From: Solanum dulcamara
Taxonomy: Eukaryota > Streptophyta > Magnoliopsida > Solanales > Solanaceae
Direction of reading: 5' to 3'
NCBI RefSeq assembly: GCF_947179165.1
Contig: NC_077240.1
Coordinates: forward strand, 53,096,001-53,160,000
Length of the DNA stretch: 64,000 nt
Shown here: in pieces, positions 24,353 to 36,526 of the stretch
Numbering within the stretch: position 1 is the stretch's first letter
Layout of the letters: every line of letters starts with the position of its first letter
Notes under the pieces: model-generated
Seen by the model: the letters and a program-made list of their open reading frames with translations, nothing else
The model's database searches: none
Told to the model about the DNA's origin: nothing
Made by a program: the position numbers and the translations under genes

Positions 24353-24529
24353 TCCTTCCCCCTTTTAGAACATTCGTCCTTGAATGTTAACTCGGCTTAT
24401 AGGGTTTTATGAGGATTTTGGGGGTTCTGTATAATCATCATTTCTCCCTCCATTTAGGGGTTTAGACTATATTTGTATATAGGGAACAAGTACATATATC
24501 TTTTCCATTCCTCTTTTTTTTTCTCCTTT

Positions 24530-25470
24530 TTTTTCTTTTGACTTCTCAGGTCATCCTCTTTCTGGTTTCTGCTTTGTTATAATACCTCGACGGAAATCAC
24601 GTCCTAGTTTGAAACCTTCTAACTTTCTATTCTAAGATGGTTATAGGTTATTCCTCGCAGGATTCCATTTCGTGTACATCATCTATGGGACACATTCTAG
24701 GTGGATCACCAGTATATTGTGAAGTACCCGTATAGACGTACTGGGCGTATAATTTCGTAATCAGGTGGTAAGTCTAACTGATGGGAAACTTTGTCCATCT
24801 TATCAGCAACTCGATAAGATCCAACATATTTTGGGTTAAGTTTTCTCTTCTGGCCAAATCTTGTTACTCCCTTCCTGGGTGATCCTGTTATGAATATCTA
24901 ATCATCAGTTTGAACTCTGCACATCGATGTTGATTATCTGCATGTCACTTTTGTCGACTCTAGGCTACTAGTCAATAGCTTGCTTAATCATGTTTGGGTC
25001 AACTGGCTTAATCTTTCCAACCTCGACCCACCCAATAGGGGAATTACATGTCCTGCCCCACCAGTCTTTTACGGGGTCATTGGGATACCAGGTGGTAGCC
25101 ATTATGGTAGGCAACTCAATAAGTGATGGATAATCATCCCAACTACCTTCGAAGTTAACACCCCAGCTCGTGACCTATCTTCTAGTATCTAATAGTGCGC
25201 TCATTTTGTCCAGCAGCTCAAGGGAAAACTGGGGTACTAAGACCTACCAGTGTTCCCCATCTCTTCTTGGACTGATCTCCAGACATTAATCATAATTGAA
25301 GTCCCTCTATCTGAGATATTAGCTGGGGAAACCTCACAGAACTTTACTACCTCCTTGTCCTATAACTTCACCTAGTTCCAGCTGCATAGGTGATCTTGAT
25401 TGAAACCAAATAGGTTGATTCATTAGCCTACTCACAATAACTCGTATAACACCCTACTCTCAAAGATTAT
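24530..25470 (-). pseudogene. Broken integrase and chromodomain of element C
   Basis: Translated on the minus strand this region shows scattered integrase pieces. VIVSRLMNQ (usual VIVDRLTKS) is near 25430, ISDRGTS near 25315, SWDDYPSLIE near 25130, and a degraded chromodomain RRFQTRT...VLLQ-like stretch near 24600. Stops and frameshifts are frequent. A 70-codon frame at 25432-25644 covers the region just upstream and is not a separate gene. It is more decayed than the H copy. Confidence 0.75.
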
Positions 25471-25838
25471 AGAATAGGTGCGTAATGACGTTGATAATTT
25501 GGGAATCCTTAGCCTCGTATAGTCCCTCTCGACTCTATTCAGAACTTTAACTGGCACTCTATCTTTTTGGTTTTGCTTTTCAATCCTTAGAGTTGGCTTC
25601 CAAGTGGTGTCAAAATTCCCTCGCCCACTGGCCCATATAGTCATTTTGTGGTTTGGCTATCATTAACCGGTACTATATTGAAGAACTGTGGCATTCAAGT
25701 GCGCCATCAGTTAGTAATTAGCTAATCCTGCTGGTTTCCCTTAATCCCTTTTTACAATTCCCTCAACGTAACTTATAGTACCCTAGGTACATAATCCCAT
25801 GTCGTTTTTCCACCGCTAATTCAGATCCTTCCATCTCG

Positions 25839-25950
25839 TGCGATTATATCAGCACTAATGCACTAAATTCCATTAGAATTTTGAAGTTAAGCATTCTTGG
25901 GCGAGAGTAATACTGGGATGGGTGACCTCCCTGGAAGTCTCCATGTCACA
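25839..25950 (+). pseudogene. 5S rRNA-derived segment in element C (antisense to the element)
   Basis: The plus strand reads TGCGATTATATCAGCACTAA, then TGCACTAAATTCCATTAGAA, TTTTGAAGTTAAGC, TTGGGCGAGAGTAATACTGG and GATGGGTGACCTCC. These follow plant 5S rRNA in order over about 110 bases. Unlike the copies in G, A and B it opposes the direction of its host element. The corresponding place in E (about 60785-60830) has no 5S sequence, and TCTCGTG-like bases occur on the left in both. An independent insertion into the C lineage is therefore likely, though loss from E cannot be excluded. Confidence 0.85.
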
Positions 25951-26814
25951 TTTCATTGCAATCCTTGCAATAATGTGTGAGGCACTCAACTTAGCCCAAT
26001 ATTTACCTTAGCGTGGTCTCGATAGGTCTCATATGTTACCTTGTCGTTTCCTCCCTTGTCCTACAATCGATGTTGGAGTAGATCTTTGGTCCAACCGTGT
26101 GTCACGACCCAACCTCATGGGCAGTGACTGGGGTCCGACCTAGACCCCTGTATACATATTTTTCAACTGTAGTCAAATTGAACTATGAGCAAGCGATACT
26201 ACTCTTGAGAACCCCAATGAGTTAAATTTTTTTTGCGTATGTGTGGCCTCTTTCATTCATATCGTATCATGAAAGAGAATGCAAGCCGACAAGACTTCCA
26301 TAACGTAAAAACATTTACAACGTTCTGTATAGGTACAACCGAAATAAACTCATGAACAACCCACACATACGTGTCTACAGACCTCTAAGAATAGGAGTGA
26401 CAACATATGGCGGGATAGGGCCCCCGCTGTACCCCTGTGTAACCAAATATATACATCGGTAGTTTGGTACCAAAACTTGGCTCCGAATCAATGGAGCTTC
26501 TTCTAAACTTGTTGAGTGGAATCCTGAGCTGGTGGACTCCCAAAATCTGTATTGTACCTGCGGGCATGAAACGCAGCCCCCCCAAAGAAATGGGGGTCAG
26601 TACAATATATGTACTGAGTATATAAGCATAACATAATTGAGATAACAACTGAACCAAGGATGTAGGAAACCAAGTAGAACATTTAATAGGGTACTGTACC
26701 TGCACCTTATAAAATAAAGTCATGTATACCACTATCACATACCATATCTGGCCTGCTCGTGGACTCGGTGTTACAAATTTATCTTTATGTCATCATAAGC
26801 ATAAATATACCATA

Positions 26815-27000
26815 ACCGGCCCATTAATGAGACTCGGTCTGCAATCATGTCATCTTATCATTGCATTCACATAGCATACCCGACCCTTGGTGGGGCTCGG
26901 TCATACCCGACCCTTATTGGGACTCGGTATCATCTTATATCATACCCGGTCCCTTTTTGGGACTTCGGTCGTACCCGGCCCTCTATGGGACTCGGTAAGG
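26815..27000 (-). repeat. Short tandem motif array in LTR J
   Basis: Irregular units contain ACCCGGCCC or ACCCGACCC, a short spacer, then GGGACTCGGT. They are the reverse of the CCGAGTCCC...GGGCCGGGT unit arrayed in D. Confidence 0.7.
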
Positions 27001-28800
27001 ATATGTAAACCATATGCACAAGAGGAGTAGTAAGTAACCATATGCAATCTAGATCATTACCTCAGAGATCGTATCATGTTTAACTTATAGCTAAGATATG
27101 CCAAAAGAAAAAGAGAATAAGCTCTATATAGTCTGTACTTTCCTTCAGGTGATCTTCATATAATATTTCGTACCCGGCCCTTCATGGGGCTCAGTGAACC
27201 ACTATGGAATCGTAATCTCATTTTCATATCAAATACATCTCATTGGGAATGAAAGATAGCTTCCCATACATTATATTCTGACACATAGAAGCCCTACTAG
27301 GCAATACTTAATCTTCATAGAAACTCTAATACTGAACAGTGGATAGGGGTTATGAGGCGTACTCGGAATTCTGGGAATGGAATTATCCCCGCACTTCATA
27401 TACAATTCACTTAAGGCTAAACATTGCCAAAAGGAAAGAAAGATAGTTGTACAAACTTATACCAAAACATGCTAAGAGAGAGCTTTACATACCTTGTCTG
27501 AATTATTCCTTATCCTGCTTGTCTCGCCGTCCTTTGAACTTATTCAACATGAAAGTAGTATGAATATCAACCCCTTTTACTTTCCAGCACCCTAGGTTAT
27601 ATCTTAGTATTAATGGAATCTATTTCCTTAGTCGTTTCCCCGACTAGTTCTGTTATTCGCTAAGGCGTCGATGAAAATTGGGCAGCACCTTCCCTATAAT
27701 GTGCCATATCCAAATTTCCAATTCGGTCCCTAATACCTAAATCCAACAAACCACAACAACCTGCATCAATTCACACCAACAATATACAACATAAACTCCA
27801 AACGACTTATTCAAAAATACGGTAGGACAATAGGGCGTCTAGCCTTTATTTGGTAATGCCTTTCATTATACGCAACGAGGGGTCATGTGGATTCAAATAG
27901 AAGCAAACTAACCCACATTAGAACATATTTAGGCCCTGCAATAACACATTATACCCCTGCAGCAACAACTCACAAGAACGGCACTTTATTTCGACGACAA
28001 TTCACTTATAGCGACTCCAATTTAGTTTATTTCGGACGTCAAGCATATTTATCATATTTTCACATTTCCAGCCACTTACACAACATACAATACCCTATAT
28101 AACAACACATCAACTCCAATTTAAAAGGAAAGGCCTTACTTTATGTTAAACTTGTCAAACTCGCCAAAACTATCAAAACGCGAAATCTGGACAGCCCATT
28201 GTCTTATATTGTCGCTTAGTTTCGGAGGGGTAATTGAGGGAAACAGGATTTGTGGCCTCAATTAAAGTTATATACATGTGTATCAAGGTCGCAAATAATT
28301 TTGAATTACCCCTACATCAATTTTGTATGAAAATATATGCCCAAAATACTCACAGCTGTCCGTGTAGGATTTCCAAAGCACAATCTGGGCAGCAGCTCCC
28401 CCAAGCTTCACCACCATTTTTGGAGTAGAGAAAAGCAAAACTGGGTTGTAGCATCTACATGAAAGTTGTATCCCTATGAAATAGATTTCCGAAACATCTT
28501 GAATCACCCGAAACTAAGCCTTACACAAGGAGTTATACTCGTATTACTAACAGCAGTCCTATTCAGAAATGGGTTTCTTAACAAGAACAAAAACCTCCTC
28601 GTTGCCCCAATGATAAATTTTTATATGGTCAAACACCATTATTTAATTGCGGTATACCTTGAATAATTAATTCCTGAATCAAAAACGGAGGGCTTACCTT
28701 ATTTGGTTGCTGCCGTAGCTCTCTCTATTTCTTTCAAGCTTGCTCCTAACTTTTCCAAGTCTCAAATGAATCAAAGATGAGAGATTAGTCATCTTTACAT

Positions 28801-28915
28801 GTATATATACCCTTTTTAAGAGGGTGACACGTGGAAGCCCCTAGGGGTGACACGTGGTAGCCCCTAGGGCGCCACCTCACACCATGCGGCCACTCACGTG
28901 CTGCCACGTGGCATG
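28801..28915 (-). promoter_or_regulatory. U3 promoter-like block of LTR J
   Basis: Four CACGTG cores (near 28828, 28850, 28894 and 28905) lie upstream, on the minus strand, of TATATATAC at about 28802. Confidence 0.5.
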
Positions 28916-29391
28916 TGGGGGGGGGGGGGGGGGTCCACCTCAAGTAGGTGAGTCACCTGCTTGCTTGTCACGTGCTTGCTTGTCACCTACTTGCTTGTCA
29001 CCTACTTGCTTCGCTTTCGCTGCGTCGTTTCCTTATTTCTCTTCCGTGGGTTCATAATTTCGTCGCACTTTAAGAGCCTATGTATTCCTTACGACTTAGT
29101 CTCAACACGCACTCGAGTAGCTTAAGTACGTAAGACCTCCAAGTTGGTAGCTTACGCGAGTCAATCGAGTGCTACGACTCATTTCTCGGCCTCCAACTTC
29201 TTTCAAATTTTTATAACCTTATTTCCAATCTTCCTTATTATGAAGCATTTCGTTCTACTTTCCTTGGAGTTATTTGATAGCATTATTAAACTATCCGACT
29301 CACATAACGACTTTTAAGAAACTTAAGAGCCTTCCCAGAAACTTGAGAAGCGTAAGAAGCCTTCTAAGGTACCAAAGTACGGGGTGTAACA

Positions 29392-29959
29392 CCGTGATCA
29401 TGTCTTACTTTACCCATAGTACTAACTCCATTTCAATTGTTTGTCTTAACCTATCTTCGTAGCTTTTGGTGGGGTATCCAAAATATCATAATTGCCTTGT
29501 CATAATTAAGCCCCTATTCCTGTTATCATATACTTACTCACTTAGCCTGACACTTATATATACATCTCCGTAGGGTGTACAACGGTTCTGATGCAACTTG
29601 TAGGAGGTAGACGTAGTTTTTCCGTCTCCTGGTTCATTCTACTGTACATATCTCACTCATGTTGGGATTTACTTGTGTCCCATCTTACTATACTTCTTTC
29701 TTTTCCCTTACTCACTCTTTACTCTTCTTGCCTCCTACCATATGAGGTTTTCTATTCCTTTTCCTTGGTTTTGCATCATTCGCAACATCCTTTGCAACCA
29801 ACTCTATAGCCATCATTTTAGCTTTTGGTCTAGCATTATGTCATTATTCTTTGTAGTGTCTCTTGAGTTATTCGATATCCTTTTATTGCTATACCTTTTT
29901 CTTTTCATACGCATTTACCTTCTAGTGTTACGTCATTCAAAGTCTTGATGAAAAATTCT
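29392..29959 (-). mobile_element. Element C: internal segment 2
   Basis: It lies between J and A and matches 60935-61385 in E. No coding sequence is recognised; frames at 29591-29948 are on the wrong strand for the element and have no known motif. The segment ends with ATTCT (29955-29959), the left TSD of A. Confidence 0.78.
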
Positions 29960-30715
29960 TGTCACGACCCAGCCCCGTAGGCCGTGACTGGAGTCCAGCC
30001 TGGACCCCCGTATGCATATAACTCAGGTGTAGTCATACCAGTTTATAAATAATAGAATCATGTACAGGAAAGTCCCAATGGGTCATAGCATTTTATGTAC
30101 CTGTAGCCTCTTTTATTTGTGTCATGACATGAAAGGGCACACAAGCCAACACGGCTGCCATAACACATACCTGTAATACATCATGTAGACCCAGCTAAAC
30201 AAAACTTACACATACAACCCACATATATGTCTACAGACCTCTAAGAGTAGTGACGATATCATATGGCGGGACAAGGCCCCCACCATACCTTTGAATAAAT
30301 ACATATATACATCAGAGGTTTGGTACCAAAACTCAGCTCCGAATCAATGGAGCTTCTTTTAACTTGCTGGGTGGAATCCTGAGCTAGTGGACTCCCAAAC
30401 CTGTGTCTGCACCTGCGGGCATGAAACGCAGCCCCCCGAAGAAAGGAGGGTCAGTACGATACATGTACTGAGTATATAAAGCATACAACATCATAATTAT
30501 GACAACACTGAAATAGGGATGCAGGATACAAGTATAACAGTTAATAAAACACTATACCTGCGTCTTACAAAATAGAGTCATGTCTTCCCTCATCGACCCT
30601 GTACCTGGCTCGCTAGGGGCTCGATGGTACAAAAACATCATCTATCATGATAGGCATATATATGCTTTTAGCGCTGTGGAACGTGCAGTCCGATCCATGT
30701 ATAACGCAAGTACCT

Positions 30716-30955
30716 GCCGAGGAACGACGGCCCGATCCATATATCATGTTATAATAATGATAATGCCAAGGTACGATGGCCCGATCCGTATATCATAATG
30801 ATGCCGAGGAACGACGGCCCGATCCGTGTCTTATATAACAGTGCCGAGGTACGACGGCCCGATCCGTATAATGTATAATAGTGCCGAGGTACGACGGCCC
30901 GATCCGTATACATGCATATCATATAACAACGCCGAGGAACGACGGCCCGATCCAT
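30716..30955 (-). repeat. Tandem array in the 3' LTR of A
   Basis: Six units start with GCCGAGGAACGACGGCCCG or a one- to three-base variant, followed by ATCC and AT-rich linkers. The unit length is 35-50 bp, beginning near 30717, 30768, 30802, 30842, 30882 and 30930. Confidence 0.85.
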
Positions 30956-32834
30956 ATATAATGTAATATGCATATACATACATGTAGGAATCATCAGCAT
31001 ATCAAATATCCCTCAACCATTATCATAAAGTATGCCCAAGAACCCCCAGGTGTAGGAGCTTACACCTCCAATCACTATTCAGCCTATAGAAGGCTCGAGG
31101 GTCGTAGTTTAACTATTTTAAGACCCTTAGCATTTAGGAGTGAACTTAGAGTAACGAGTTACACTCGCAACTTACAACTGGAACTACCTCTATACTCAAA
31201 TCATATCTCAATTTACTTACATTTAAGACATCCCAAAGAAAGGAGAGACAGGCTTTACACATACTACCTTTCATCATATAAAAGCCCGAAAAGGCAACAA
31301 CTCAACTATTACAGGAGTTCTATCATCACGGAGTGAATGAAACTCATAGTTCAGGCTTGGAATTTATGAATGGAATTACCCCAAGCTCATATGCATGTCA
31401 TTCATTACTTACGTCTAACACATGCCAACATAAGAGAAGAATAGCTTTACATACTTATGCCAAAAACATGCCAAAAGAAAGCTTCACATACCTCTGGTCG
31501 ACTGCTTTTAGCCCGGCATGTCTCGTCGTCCTTTGAACCTATTTAGCACGAAAGTAATACGAATATCAACTACTCTTAACTTTCCAGCATCTTGGATTAC
31601 GTCTTAATGTTAATGGAATCTATTTCCTTAGTCGTTTCATCGACTAGTCCTTTAGTTTGTTAAGGCGTTAACGAAAATTGGGCAGCACCTCCCCTATAAT
31701 GTGCCCTATCCGAATTTCCAATTAGGTCCCTAAGACCTACAGCCAACCAACAACAACAACCTGCAGCAATTCATACCAACAATATACAACATACACTCCA
31801 AACGACTTATTCAAAAATACGATATCTCAATAGGGCGTCTAGCCTTTATTTTGTAACGCCTATAATTATACGCAACGAGGGGTCATGTGGCTTCGACCAG
31901 CAGCACCCTAACCCACATTAGGACATATTCAGGCCCTGCAACAACAAGCCACACCCCTGCAGAGCAACTCACAAGAACAACACTTTGTTTCGACAACAAT
32001 TCAACTATAACGACTACAAATTAGTTTATTCCGAACGCCAAGTATTTCTAAGCCATTTTCATATTTCCAGCCACCAATAGGGCGTGTAACATGCTCCATC
32101 AGAACACATAAATCTCAAATTTAAAGAAGAAACCTTACCTTACGTTAAACTTGTCAAACTCGCCAAAACTATCCAAAATGTGAAATCTGGACAGCTTACT
32201 ATTTTATCTTGTCGCTTCATTTCGAAGGGGTAATGGAGGGAAATAGGATTTACGTCCTTCATAAAAGTTATAGACATGTGTCTTAGGGTCGCAAAAAATT
32301 TCTAATCATCCCTACATCATTTTTTTACAAAGAGATATGACGAAAATACTTACAGCTGTCCGTGTAGAATTTCCAAAACCAAATCTGAGCAGTACCTCCG
32401 CTACACTTCATCACCATTTTTCGAGCTGATACAAGTAAAATTGGATTTTGGAGTCTGAATTAAAGTTATAGAACCACGAAATACCTTTCCAAAACATATT
32501 AAATCACTCAAAAAAAATCTGTACACAAGAAGTTATACCAATATTACTATCCGCTGTTCCTTCCAAAAACGGGTTTGTTAACTAGAGTTTTCTCTTATTT
32601 TCTCTTCCAAATTCCAATTGCAAAGCTGGAGTTTTACTTCCATGAAGGTATTAAAATACATATATACGTATCCACATACTTAAGGTACACCGTATATAAT
32701 TAATTCACGAAAGAAAATTGGAAAACTAACCTTTAAACTTCAAGAACCATGGCTGCCTCTCTATTTCTCTCCCTCACGTTTTGTTTCTCTATGTTGGCTG
32801 ATGTTTTGATGGATAATGAACAGCTTAAGAATCA

Positions 32835-32955
32835 TATACACATATATATACACCTTTTTAGAAGGTGCCACGTGGCAGCCCCCTAGGGTGACACGTGGCA
32901 GCCTCCTAGGGTGCCACCTCAACTTATTCGGCCAGTCACATGCTGCCATGTGGCA
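32835..32955 (-). promoter_or_regulatory. U3 promoter-like block, 3' LTR of A
   Basis: GCCACGTGGC and GACACGTGGC boxes at about 32867-32900 precede, on the minus strand, a TATA-like CATATATATACA near 32841. The same block is at 48885-49005 in the other LTR. Confidence 0.5.
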
Positions 32956-33401
32956 GTGTGGGTCCCACCTAGGTGTGTCACCTACTTGCTTGTCACCTGC
33001 CTGCTTGTCACCTGCTTGCTTTGCTTTCATAAGTTCGGAAACTAGTTTTTGCTCCCTTTCGTAGGTTTGTCATCTCACTTTTTTTAAGAGCCTATGTAAT
33101 CCGTGCTATGTAGGCTTGGTATGTCCTCCAGTAGCTCAAGTATATAATACTTTTACATTTATAACTTACGTAGTTAAATCGAGTCCTATGACTCGTTACT
33201 TGGGCTCCAATTCCTTCCGGATTCTTATGACTCCATCTCCAATCTTCTCTACTATGAGGTATCATATTCTCCCTCCCTTAGAGTCATTTGATAGTGTCGT
33301 AGTGTATCCGCACATGATAACTTTTAAGAAACTTAGTAGCCTTCCCAGGAACTTAAAAAGCTTAAGAAATGTTCTAAGGTACCAAAGTATGGGGTGTAAC
33401 A

Positions 33402-33420
33402 TCCTTCCCCCCTTTAGAAC
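33402..33420 (-). other. Polypurine tract of element A
   Basis: The plus strand reads TCCTTCCCCCCTTTAGAAC, the reverse of GTTCTAAAGGGGGGAAGGA, immediately before the 3' LTR in the element's sense. Confidence 0.92.
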
Positions 33421-34334
33421 ATTCGTCCCCGAATGTTAACCACAATACTAGTAGTCAGTAACTTTGTTACTAACATCTTACCTTCTGTCGAGTATAGCCT
33501 AGCTATTCCTTACAATATGTTTCAGTTCTCATAGTAAATCCCTTATTGTATTCACCCACTTTGTATGCACCCATTCTATGATGTCATACTTATTTAAGGA
33601 CCTTATCAATAATTCTCAACACTATCGCAGGTATCATCTTGGCTTTTATCCGCCCATTGTTGGGTTTTAAATTTTGCCAGCTTGTTCCAACATAGGATCT
33701 CACTTGAAATTTAAGTATTCACATTAATACGTTTTATTGTTGATTGGTTTCATTCCACGCTTGTATCTTCCATATCCACTTCCCCCCTTTTGGGGTGTAC
33801 CCATGTCACTATCTATTTGGGTTCTACTTTACATCCTAATTTCTAATTTTCTAATACATATGATTCTTTTCCAACACATTTGATACATTGCATCATATCT
33901 ATGCCCTCTTTTATATTGTCCATACCTTTGGTTGCCCAGGTACGACAGCTTAGCACTATCATGAGGTGCTAATTTAGTCTAATTGTTGGTACTTGAGTCA
34001 TGTAGCAATTTATTCAAAGTGACTTCCCATTTATTTTGATCAATAACTAGCTAGGGCTTATAGTCATTTCCAATTCTAAAATAGGCAGTACTTACCTTCC
34101 GACGCTCGGTGTCCCAAGCTTTGTCATAGCCCTAGCCTTATCCCAGTAGGTACCACTTGTCCTTTTAATGAATTCACAATGCACTAGTTGTTTTGCAAAG
34201 CTACATCCCCTATCTCAAAGGGTGTTATCATCTTTCACGGTGGAGTCACGTATCCACAATGCTTCTTTATATCAACAATGCCATGTAAGGCCAACACATA
34301 TATACATGCATATTATCTCATATCACAGCCACAC

Positions 34335-34440
34335 AGGGCTTCCCAGGGGGTCACCCATCCCAATATTACTCTTGCCCAAGCACGCTTAACATCGGAGTTC
34401 TGATGGAATCCAGTGCGTTAGTGCTAGTATGATCGCATCC
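34335..34440 (-). pseudogene. 5S rRNA-derived segment in element A (sense)
   Basis: In the element's sense it starts GGATGCGATCATACTAGCAC and continues through CAGAACTCCGATGTTAAGCG, TGCTTGGGCAAGAG and GGGATGGGTGACCCCCTGGG. This is almost full-length plant 5S rRNA with a handful of changes. The 3' terminal ~15 bases are replaced by GCCCTGTGTGGCTGTGATAT. A perfect GCCCCGTGGGGC inverted repeat lies directly upstream (34441-34453). The internal control region is better preserved than in G, so residual Pol III activity is conceivable. Confidence 0.92.
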
Positions 34441-35236
34441 TGCCCCGTGGGGCACATAACTACCGAAGAGGACGATGACCCGGCAGCTGATTCGGTAGGC
34501 CAGGCTGCACCGCCCAAGTTACCCTTATATTCTCATTACATGGACCACATCCTATCCTTAGCCACTTTCTCACTAGGCTCTACTTTCTTTCATAACGATC
34601 CTCGTTATATTCACATCATTATTGTGGGAACGACCTTTTAAGACATTCTACGGCCCTGTATCTCATTTTCTTTTTCTTTCTGGAAAATTTGGATAAAGTT
34701 TCCTCTGTATTTCTTACTATCTCAACACCTGCACGCAAAAAAATACCAACAGTGCCTCACAGGGCCAACACGCATAAGGATACATATATACGTATCATAT
34801 CACGTCATATTGCAGCCTCACAGGGTGCCCAATATCAACAATAGTATATAATGATGGACTTACCTCGTATGTCCAACTCGAACTACGCCTGTTAGACTTT
34901 TCGTCTACTTTTCCTTTCAATTTTTCAACTTTACATGTCAATCGTATTTCAATACCTTACCTGGCACACATCGTTTGCGCCGTGGCTTACCTGCATGCTT
35001 TGTAACTTCCAATATCATCAGTCACTTTCTTTTGTCGACGTTGTCTTTCATCTGAAATCAAAGGTTAGTATAAGGAATTTTACTTCCTATGACTTGGCTC
35101 TATCGCACGACCTTAAATATGAAAGAAAGGAAACATCCTAAATGTCCTGTAGCCTCCTATTTTTAGATGTGGCGCGCAACACACCGATAAACAAGACTCT
35201 ACTAGACACGGTCTGTAGACACTCCAAGGACGAACT

Positions 35237-35248
35237 GCTCTGATACCA
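35237..35248 (-). other. Primer-binding site of element A
   Basis: GCTCTGATACCA, the complement of TGGTATCAGAGC, lies four bases from the 5' LTR. Confidence 0.93.
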
Positions 35249-35252
35249 CTTC

Positions 35253-36272
35253 TGTCATGACCCAGCCCCGTAGGCCGTGACTGGAGTCCAGCCTGGACCC
35301 CCGTATGCATATAACTCAGGTGTAGTCATACCAGTTTATAAATAATAGAATCATGTACAGGAGAGTCCCAATGGGTCATAGCATTTTATGTACCTGTAGC
35401 CTCTTTTATTTGTGTCATGACATGAAAGGGCACACAAGCCAACACGGCTGCCATAACACATACCTGTAATACATCATGTAGACCCATCTAAACAAAACTT
35501 ACACATACAACCCACATATATGTCAACAGACCTCTAAGAGTAGTGACGATATCATATGGCGGGACAAGGCCCCCACCATACCTTTGAATAAATACATATA
35601 TACATCAGAGGTTTGGTACCAAAACTCAGCTCCGAATCAATGGAGCTTCTTTTAACTTGCTGGGTGGAATCCTAAGCTAGTGGACTCCCAAACCTGTGTC
35701 TGCACCTGCGGGCATGAAACGCAGCCCCCCAAAGAAAGGGGGGTCAGTACGATACATGTACTGAGTATATAAAGCATACAACATCATAATTATGACAACA
35801 CTGAAATAGGGATGCAGGATACAAGTATAACAGTTAATAAAACACTATACCTGCGTCTTACAAAATAGAGTCATGTCTACTCTCATCGACCCTGTACCCG
35901 GCTCGCTAGGGGCTCGATGGTACAAAAACATCATCTATCATGATAGGCATATATATGCTTTTAGCATTGTGGAACGTGCAGTCCGATCCATGTATAACGC
36001 AAGTACATGCCGAGGAACGACGGCCCGATCCATATATCATGTTATAATAATGATAATGCCAAGGTACGATGGCCCGATCCGTATATCATAATGATGCCGA
36101 GGAACGACGGCCCGATCCGTGTCTCATATAACAGTGCCGAGGTACGACGGCCCGATCCGTATAATGTATAATAGTGCCGAGGTACGACGGCCCGATCCGT
36201 ATACATGCATATCATATAACAACGCCGAGGAACAACGGCCCGATCCATATATAATGTAATATGCATATACAT
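35253..36272 (-). repeat. Element A: 5' LTR, first segment
   Basis: It starts TGTCATGACC (TGTCACGACC in the partner LTR) and includes the inverted-repeat block at 35704-35763 and the six-unit tandem array at about 36008-36248. It is interrupted by B after TACAT (36268-36272). Confidence 0.93.
36008..36248 (-). repeat. Tandem array in the 5' LTR of A
   Basis: Six GCCGAGGAACGACGGCCCG-type units match those at 30716-30955 with few changes (for example GAACAACGG in the last unit). Confidence 0.83.
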
Positions 36273-36526
36273 TGTTACACCCCGCACTCTTGAGCTCGGA
36301 ACGTCTTCTTAAGTTTCTTAGACACTATCATGTGAGACGGATAAGCTACGACACTATCAAACAACTCTAAGGAAAGAAGATTGTGATACCTCGCGAGAAG
36401 GGAGGTTGGAGATAGAGTCATAAGAATCCGGAAAGAGTTGGAGACTAAGAAATGAGTCGTAGGACTCGATTTACCTACGTAAGGCACTAAGTTAAGAGTC
36501 TTATACACTTAAGTTGCTTAAGGATA

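Larger units (their letters stand above)
24353..26099 (-). mobile_element. Element C: internal segment 1 (3' end)
   Basis: It contains, on the minus strand, the PPT remnant next to the LTR (reads TCCTTCCCCCTTTTAGAACA on plus), the broken chromodomain and integrase, and a 5S-derived segment on the opposite strand. The segment ends at the J insertion, with TSD CCGTG at 26095-26099. It parallels 59443-60935 in E. Confidence 0.82.
26100..29391 (-). mobile_element. Element J: solo LTR
   Basis: A single 3292-bp LTR (starts TGTCACGACC, ends GGTGTAACA) lies inside the C internal region, flanked on both sides by the TSD CCGTG (26095-26099, 29392-29396). No PBS or PPT adjoins it. Features include repeated GGCCC...GGGACTCGG units at 26740-27000, a TATA-like stretch at 28801-28810, CACGTG boxes to 28915 and a run of 17 G at 28917-28933. 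Solo LTRs with matching TSDs arise by recombination between the two LTRs of one element. Confidence 0.92.
29960..33401 (-). repeat. Element A: 3' LTR
   Basis: This 3442-bp LTR starts TGTCACGACC and ends GGTGTAACA beside the PPT. The triple inverted-repeat block is at 30412-30471, the tandem array at 30716-30955, a TATA-like stretch near 32841-32851 and CACGTG boxes at 32865-32955. Confidence 0.93.
33402..35252 (-). mobile_element. Element A: reduced internal region
   Basis: It runs from the PPT (33402-33420, reversed) to the PBS and holds no recognisable enzyme, not even integrase. It includes about 700 bp of unassigned AT-rich sequence, the 5S segment at 34335-34440, a region shared with G (34150-34335 and 34440-34600), the CCTCACAGGG module (34720-34840), and the conserved leader (about 35060-35236). 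Confidence 0.82.

Noticed and set aside
28466..28666. Other frames of 60-120 codons in LTRs on either strand (for example 26385-26738, 30968-31336, 40064-40486)
   Set aside because: They lie over the hairpin, tandem-repeat or U3 parts of LTRs, often antisense, recur only because LTRs recur, and have no recognisable domain.
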